Notes under the pieces: model-generated
Told to the model about the DNA's origin: nothing
Database searches by the model: none
What the model saw: the letters and a program-made list of their open reading frames with translations, nothing else
From: an uncultured Muribaculaceae bacterium
GTDB lineage: Bacteria > Bacteroidota > Bacteroidia > Bacteroidales > Muribaculaceae
Direction of reading: 5' to 3'
NCBI GenBank assembly: GCA_949742535.1
Contig: CATJQX010000124.1
Coordinates: 1-47,443 of the forward strand
Length of the DNA: 47,443 bases
Program-made: the position numbers and the translations under genes
Shown here: piece by piece, positions 43,766-47,443 of the stretch
How the letters are laid out: the number at the start of each line of letters is the position of its first letter
How positions within the stretch are numbered: position 1 is the first letter of the stretch

Positions 43766-45004
43766 ATGGATATTTCAATCATAGTCATTGGCGATGAGCT
43801 GCTTATCGGGCAGGTTGTCGATACCAATTCGGGCGATATAGCACGTATGGTATCTCCTTACGGATGGAGCGTGCGTGATGTTGTCACGGTGCATGACGAT
43901 GCCGCTGCAATTAAGGATGCTATCGGGCGCGCTCTTTCACAAAGCGATGTCGTGCTTACGACAGGTGGTCTCGGACCTACCAAAGACGATATTACCAAAG
44001 CCACACTGTGCGATATTTTTGGCGGGGGGATGCATCTTGACGAAGGTGTGCTCGATAATGTAAACGGCATTTTCCGCAAACGCGGACTGCAGATGAACGA
44101 CCTTACACGCTCGCAGGCTATGGTGCCTGATGCGTGTCGGGTTATACCGAACGATCTCGGCACGGCTCCTGTAATGTGGTTCGAGCGCGACGGGAAAGTG
44201 TTGGTTTCCATGCCTGGTGTACCTTTCGAGACACGCCATGCTTTCAGTGCCCATGTGCTTCCGGCGCTTCTGGAGCATTTTTCCGACCGGTCTGTCATCG
44301 AACACCGCACCTTTGTGATAGTGGATATATCTGAGAGTGCCCTTGCCGAGATGCTTGACGGGTGGGAGGATGCGCTTCCTGTCGGTTTCCATCTCGCTTA
44401 TCTGCCGCAGGCGGGATACATCCGTCTCCGCATAGATGCTGTAGGGATGGACCGCGATGTCCTCATCGCGAAACTTGATGAACTTTCCGGTTCGCTCAGG
44501 GAAATTGCAGGGGATAAGATTGTTGCCGAGGAGGATCTGGCGCCCGAGGAGATTCTGATGCGCCTGTTGCAGATGCGCGGGCTTACGATGGGGACGGCGG
44601 AGAGCTGCACCGGAGGCAATATCGCCCATCGCATGACGATGCTTCCGGGAGTAAGCGAGGTGTTCAAAGGGGGAGTGGTGTCATACTCCAATGAAGTGAA
44701 AATGCATCTGCTCGGTGTAAAGGAACATACGCTCTCCACATATGGAGCTGTTTCTGAACAGACTGCCCGTGAGATGGCCGAGGGAGCCTGCAAGGCTCTT
44801 GGGGTGGATGTGGCTGTCGCTACTTCCGGCATAGCAGGCCCTGGGGGAGGCTCTCCCGCAAAGCCTGTAGGCACTGTGTGCATGGCTATAGCCATGCCGG
44901 GTGGCACATATTCAACGACCTTGCATCTGCCGGGTGACCGGGGGCGTGTGATCGACCGTGCTTCCACCACTGCTTTGCTGCGTGTGGTCCTGGCTTTGAG
45001 GTAA
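43766..45004 (+). CDS. cinA: CinA family nicotinamide-nucleotide amidohydrolase
   Basis: A 412-residue two-domain protein. The N-terminal MoCF-type domain (about 1-170) holds IIVIGDELLIGQVVDTNS and TTGGLGPTKDD; relatives have ADP-ribose pyrophosphatase activity there. The C-terminal PncC domain (about 255-410) holds TAESCTGGNIAHRMTMLPG, VVSYSNEVKMHLLGV and ATSGIAGPGGGSP and deamidates nicotinamide mononucleotide for NAD salvage. The competence name is historical. It follows tsaD by 15 bases. Confidence 0.94.
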   Translation: MDISIIVIGDELLIGQVVDTNSGDIARMVSPYGWSVRDVVTVHDDAAAIKDAIGRALSQSDVVLTTGGLGPTKDDITKATLCDIFGGGMHLDEGVLDNVNGIFRKRGLQMNDLTRSQAMVPDACRVIPNDLGTAPVMWFERDGKVLVSMPGVPFETRHAFSAHVLPALLEHFSDRSVIEHRTFVIVDISESALAEMLDGWEDALPVGFHLAYLPQAGYIRLRIDAVGMDRDVLIAKLDELSGSLREIAGDKIVAEEDLAPEEILMRLLQMRGLTMGTAESCTGGNIAHRMTMLPGVSEVFKGGVVSYSNEVKMHLLGVKEHTLSTYGAVSEQTAREMAEGACKALGVDVAVATSGIAGPGGGSPAKPVGTVCMAIAMPGGTYSTTLHLPGDRGRVIDRASTTALLRVVLALR

Positions 45005-45024
45005 CCGTTTGCCCAATATATAAG

Positions 45025-45071
45025 AATCAGGCGCTGTGCCCGAAACAGTCGGGAGCAGCGCCTGATTTTTA
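45025..45071. terminator. Bidirectional terminator between cinA and OmpA-family gene
   Basis: AATCAGGCGCTG (45025-45036) pairs with CAGCGCCTGATT (45056-45067), with an inner CCCG/CGGG stem and a T-run after it. The convergent OmpA-family gene ends at 45091, so it serves both strands. Confidence 0.85.
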
Positions 45072-45090
45072 TTCTTAAACGGACGTGGGC

Positions 45091-45786
45091 TTACTGAAGT
45101 GTGCCGTTGTTGGCCTCGTTGATCATGTTCTGGTCAGCGGTGATGTAGATCTCTACGCGGCGGTTCTGTGCGCGGCCTGCTGCGGTGTCGTTGGATGCAA
45201 CGTAGTTGGCCATAGGTATGCCCTGCGCCTGCAGACGGGTGGGTGCGATGCCGCTGTTGGCCAGGAAGCTCTGTACAGCTGCCGCACGGCCGTTTGCCAC
45301 ACGGGTATTTACCTCAAGTGAGCCGGTGTTGTCAGTGTAGCCGTAGATCTGCACGTCGGTGTTGGGGTTCTGCTTGAGCGAGTTGGCGAACTGCGCGAGT
45401 TCGGTCTGTGCGCTGCTGCTGAGTGTTGTACCGTTTGTGGGGAAGAGGATGCCGCCGGGGAAGGTAACCTTGATAGCCTGAAGGCCGCGGTCATCCTGTA
45501 CGGTCTCTACGTCGGCATTGGCAAGCTGCTGTTTGAGCTGCTCTGCCTGTTTGTCCATCTTCTTTCCGATAAGCGCGCCGGCTCCGGCACCTACAGCCGC
45601 ACCGATCGCTGATCCGATGGCAGCGCCCTTGCCGCCACCGATAATGGCGCCTACGCCGGCACCGAGAGCGCCGCCTCCGCCGCCTCCGATGAGAGCGCCT
45701 TTACCTGTATTTGTCATGGAGCTACAGCCTGTCAGGAGCATTCCTGCGGCTATAACCGCGCAGCATAGTGTCTTGAACGATTTCAT
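45091..45786 (-). CDS. OmpA-family lipoprotein with glycine zipper
   Basis: A 231-residue lipoprotein. Lipobox MLLTGC gives C21. Residues about 28-75 are a glycine-zipper stretch (GKGALIGGGGGGALGAGVGA...), which may insert in or line the membrane. Residues about 110-220 are an OmpA C-terminal peptidoglycan-binding domain: FPTNGTTLSSSAQTELAQFA, IYGYTDNTGSLEVN (with the usual D), and AGRAQNRRVEI with the conserved R. It resembles the YiaD type and probably tethers the outer membrane to the cell wall. It is transcribed from a full-consensus promoter at 45841-45872. Confidence 0.9.
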   Translation of the reverse strand: MKSFKTLCCAVIAAGMLLTGCSSMTNTGKGALIGGGGGGALGAGVGAIIGGGKGAAIGSAIGAAVGAGAGALIGKKMDKQAEQLKQQLANADVETVQDDRGLQAIKVTFPGGILFPTNGTTLSSSAQTELAQFANSLKQNPNTDVQIYGYTDNTGSLEVNTRVANGRAAAVQSFLANSGIAPTRLQAQGIPMANYVASNDTAAGRAQNRRVEIYITADQNMINEANNGTLQ

Positions 45787-45840
45787 ATCCGAAAAACTTT
45801 AATGATTAAGTTAATATTGTTAATTTCAATGATCTTGGCG

Positions 45841-45872
45841 CAAAGATACTGAATTTCCCCATAGTTTCCAAA
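45841..45872 (-). promoter_or_regulatory. Promoter of the OmpA-family lipoprotein gene
   Basis: On the minus strand: TTTG (45872-45869), a 20-base spacer, TATCTTTG (45848-45841). Exact consensus; transcription should start near 45834, about 48 bases before the ATG. Confidence 0.8.
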
Positions 45873-45981
45873 CGCTATACCGTAAGGCCAAGCCGAGGAT
45901 ACATTATCTTGTACTTACATATTTATACAAAAATAGTATGCGTTTTGTTGGTGGTATGAGCCAAAAAAATGGATTCTGAGA

Positions 45982-46012
45982 ATTGGAGATTAAAAAATAT
46001 TCCGTAAATTCG
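45982..46012 (+). promoter_or_regulatory. Putative promoter of the EamA gene
   Basis: ATTG (45982-45985), a 19-base spacer, then TAAATTCG (46005-46012), a common variant of the -7 element. It leaves a leader of about 105 bases. Confidence 0.45.
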
Positions 46013-46126
46013 CAATGTGATTTTTGGCGCTTTGTTAACCTATTTTTCTTCAAGTGCTTGATAAATCACTGAAATATGGGCTCTTGTTTTTGAATATGCC
46101 CGAATGATTATATCAGATGGCTTCGT

Positions 46127-47083
46127 ATGGCACCCGCGACATGGAATATTAACTCACAGAAGTCAAAACTCATCTGCCACTTGGGCGCGCTCATAGCAGT
46201 GTCTATGTGGGGAGCGTCTTTTGTAAGCACGAAGGTTTTGGTAAACAACTCGCTCGGCCCGGTAGAGATATACGTCTACCGTTTTATTATGGCCTACCTG
46301 CTTGTGTTTGCCGCATGTCACAAAAAAATTTTTGCCGACAGCTGGAGGGACGAACTGCTCTTCGCCGTGTGCGGTCTTTGTGGAGGATCCATATATTTTA
46401 TAGCGGAGAACAATGCCGTGAATTATACGAGGGTCTCAGATGTGTCGATGATAACGACACTTTCACCATTGCTTACCACGCTGCTTATCGGGGCGTTATA
46501 CCGCTCGGAGCGTCCTGGCAAATGGACTTACATAAGTTCCGTAATAGCGTTTATGGGTGTCGGATGCATCGTATTCAAGGATGGTCTGTCGATCGGCCAG
46601 GAGGATGGTCCGGATGAACTGAGCGCTACTGTAGGCAATTTCCTCGCTCTTGGAGCGGCTTTCTCATGGGCGATATATTCCGTCGTGCTCCGTAAGCTGA
46701 ACGTCACCTATACCGCGCAGTTCGTGACACGCAAGACATTTTTCTACGGACTTATAACGGCGCTTCCTTTCTGGATGATATCGCCAGAGCCTGTAACACC
46801 GGTGTCGGTGCTTCTGAAACCTGAAGTGCTCGGAAACCTGCTTTTCCTCGGGCTTATTTGTTCGATGCTTGCATATCTGCTTTGGGCGGCTGTGATGAAC
46901 CGTCTGGGGGCGATTGTCACAAACAACTACCTTTACGTGCAGCCTATATGCACCATGATCATCGCGGCGATCCTTTTCCCTGATGATCCTATCACATTGA
47001 TGGGATGCTTCGGTGCTTTCCTTATTGTCGGTGGCCTGTGGTTCGGTGACTATATGACCAACCGTTCAGCGCGAAAACTCTGA
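46127..47083 (+). CDS. EamA/DMT family transporter
   Basis: A 318-residue inner-membrane permease with ten predicted helices in two EamA repeats (about 18-148 and 165-308). The first repeat begins LGALIAVSMWGASFVSTKVL, and the second has FLALGAAFSWAIYSVVLRKL and ends IGGCFGAFLIVGGLWFGDY-like MGCFGAFLIVGGLWFGDY. Members export or import small metabolites such as amino acids; the substrate cannot be read from the sequence. It is a single gene with a terminator at 47109-47138. Confidence 0.88.
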   Translation: MAPATWNINSQKSKLICHLGALIAVSMWGASFVSTKVLVNNSLGPVEIYVYRFIMAYLLVFAACHKKIFADSWRDELLFAVCGLCGGSIYFIAENNAVNYTRVSDVSMITTLSPLLTTLLIGALYRSERPGKWTYISSVIAFMGVGCIVFKDGLSIGQEDGPDELSATVGNFLALGAAFSWAIYSVVLRKLNVTYTAQFVTRKTFFYGLITALPFWMISPEPVTPVSVLLKPEVLGNLLFLGLICSMLAYLLWAAVMNRLGAIVTNNYLYVQPICTMIIAAILFPDDPITLMGCFGAFLIVGGLWFGDYMTNRSARKL

Positions 47084-47108
47084 CTTACATTTTAATTCAG
47101 ACCTCTTG

Positions 47109-47138
47109 TCCCCCTGCCGCGTCTTCGTGGCAGGGGGA
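47109..47138 (+). terminator. Terminator after the EamA gene
   Basis: TCCCCCTGCCGCG (47109-47121) pairs with CGTGGCAGGGGGA (47126-47138), one G:T, with a TCTT loop; a T-rich stretch follows. Confidence 0.75.
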
Positions 47139-47313
47139 GATTGTTCATTTTTACATATCAGCATAAACGTTATCCCCGGTGGCTCGTTAATGCGTAATTT
47201 CTGATAATCCGTAAAATCCGCTGCTCCTATATTCGTGAGTCATCCTCTGTCCACCGGAAAAATCCGCTGATTCCTGATTCCTGATCCCATTTGAAGGAGG
47301 AGGGCTGGGGAAA

Positions 47314-47349
47314 CAAAAAAAGGATGCTTTTGAAAGCATCCTTTTTTTG
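47314..47349 (-). terminator. Terminator of the tRNA gene
   Basis: A perfect inverted repeat: C, seven A, GGATGCTTT, two-base loop, AAAGCATCC, seven T, G. On the minus strand it starts directly after the last base of the tRNA. Confidence 0.9.
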
Positions 47350-47423
47350 TAGCGGGATCGAGAATTGAACTCGAGACCTCCGGGTTATGAATCCGACGCT
47401 CTAACCAACTGAGCTATCCCGCC
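47350..47423 (-). tRNA. tRNA-Met (CAT), elongator type
   Basis: A 74-base cloverleaf: acceptor GGCGGGA/TCCCGCT (G:U at 1-72), D stem GCTC/GAGC, anticodon loop TTCATAA with anticodon CAT, T arm TCGAG-TTCAATT-CTCGA, discriminator A. The anticodon stem has an A:C opposition next to the loop (positions 31-39). CCA is not encoded. The paired first base and loop exclude initiator tRNA; tRNA-Ile2 with lysidine-modified CAT is a weaker alternative. Confidence 0.93.
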
Positions 47424-47434
47424 GTTTGCGAGTG

Positions 47435-47442
47435 CAAAGTTA
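47435..47442 (-). promoter_or_regulatory. -7 box of the tRNA promoter
   Basis: On the minus strand this reads TAACTTTG, an exact TAnnTTTG match, eleven bases before the tRNA. The -33 element would lie beyond the window. Confidence 0.7.
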
Positions 47443-47443
47443 C

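Larger units (their letters stand above)
45787..46126. promoter_or_regulatory. Divergent promoter region, no gene
   Basis: These 340 bases separate the OmpA-family gene (-) from the EamA gene (+). They contain one promoter for each direction (45841-45872 minus and 45982-46012 plus), are AT-rich, and show no further gene. Confidence 0.6.

Noticed and set aside
47180-47290. Repeated AAATCCGCTG near the tRNA as an integration (att) site
   Set aside because: The copies are short, do not match the tRNA 3' end, and no integrase is in the window.

Overview
The window looks like chromosome from a gut Bacteroidales bacterium, most likely Muribaculaceae-like. The family assignment is inferred from gene content and could not be tested by a search. 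Supporting signs are a SusC/SusD polysaccharide-utilisation locus, a FecR-type anti-sigma factor, a type IX secretion (Por/Gld) operon, lipoproteins with acidic residues after the lipobox cysteine, and repeated promoters of the Bacteroidetes form TTTG-N19/20-TAnnTTTG.

Layout, left to right. (1) 1-3541: two overlapping DUF262-family genes (GmrSD-like, probable phage/foreign-DNA defence); the first has lost its 5' end. (2) 3542-8894: hexuronate catabolism: kdgK and eda, then uxaC and exuT, with a shared ATTGTCAG motif just downstream of the two likely promoters. (3) 8910-11684 (minus): two tandem DcaP-like porins. (4) 11841-14026: a CvrA-type K+/H+ antiporter and a small exported protein of unknown function. 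(5) 14189-21299 (minus): a compact type IX secretion locus in the transcribed order porT, porP, gldK, gldL, gldM, gldN. (6) 21575-22973: a surface-lipoprotein candidate, then a queuosine-precursor transporter whose start codon is fused to a preQ1-I-like riboswitch. (7) 23248-25647: HU protein, a 29-residue COX24-like ribosome-associated peptide, and RNase G/E. (8) 26068-36285: FecR anti-sigma, SusC with an STN domain, SusD, a GH18-like lipoprotein, a DUF1735+LamG lipoprotein and a GH18 endo-beta-N-acetylglucosaminidase. This order closely resembles the high-mannose N-glycan locus BT3983-BT3987 of Bacteroides thetaiotaomicron. (9) 36456-40313: a very large GH115 alpha-glucuronidase with duplicated C-terminal modules and a type IX sorting domain. 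(10) 40504-42605: phosphomannose isomerase and a ROK sugar kinase. (11) 42725-47423: tsaD, cinA, an OmpA-family lipoprotein (minus), an EamA transporter and tRNA-Met(CAT) (minus).

How the genes fit together (inference): the PUL would bind and cut N-glycans at the surface, and the isomerase/kinase pair downstream could feed released mannose to fructose-6-phosphate. The GH115 enzyme would release glucuronic acid, which uxaC/kdgK/eda can process; uxaB and uxaA are not in the window. Because the GH115 protein ends in a type IX sorting domain, the gldKLMN/porPT machine 15-22 kb away is its likely exporter. I did not find a clearly unprecedented system. The best leads are the T9SS-addressed GH115, the promoter-hairpin-preQ1 leader, the structured leader before susC, and the truncated DUF262 pair.
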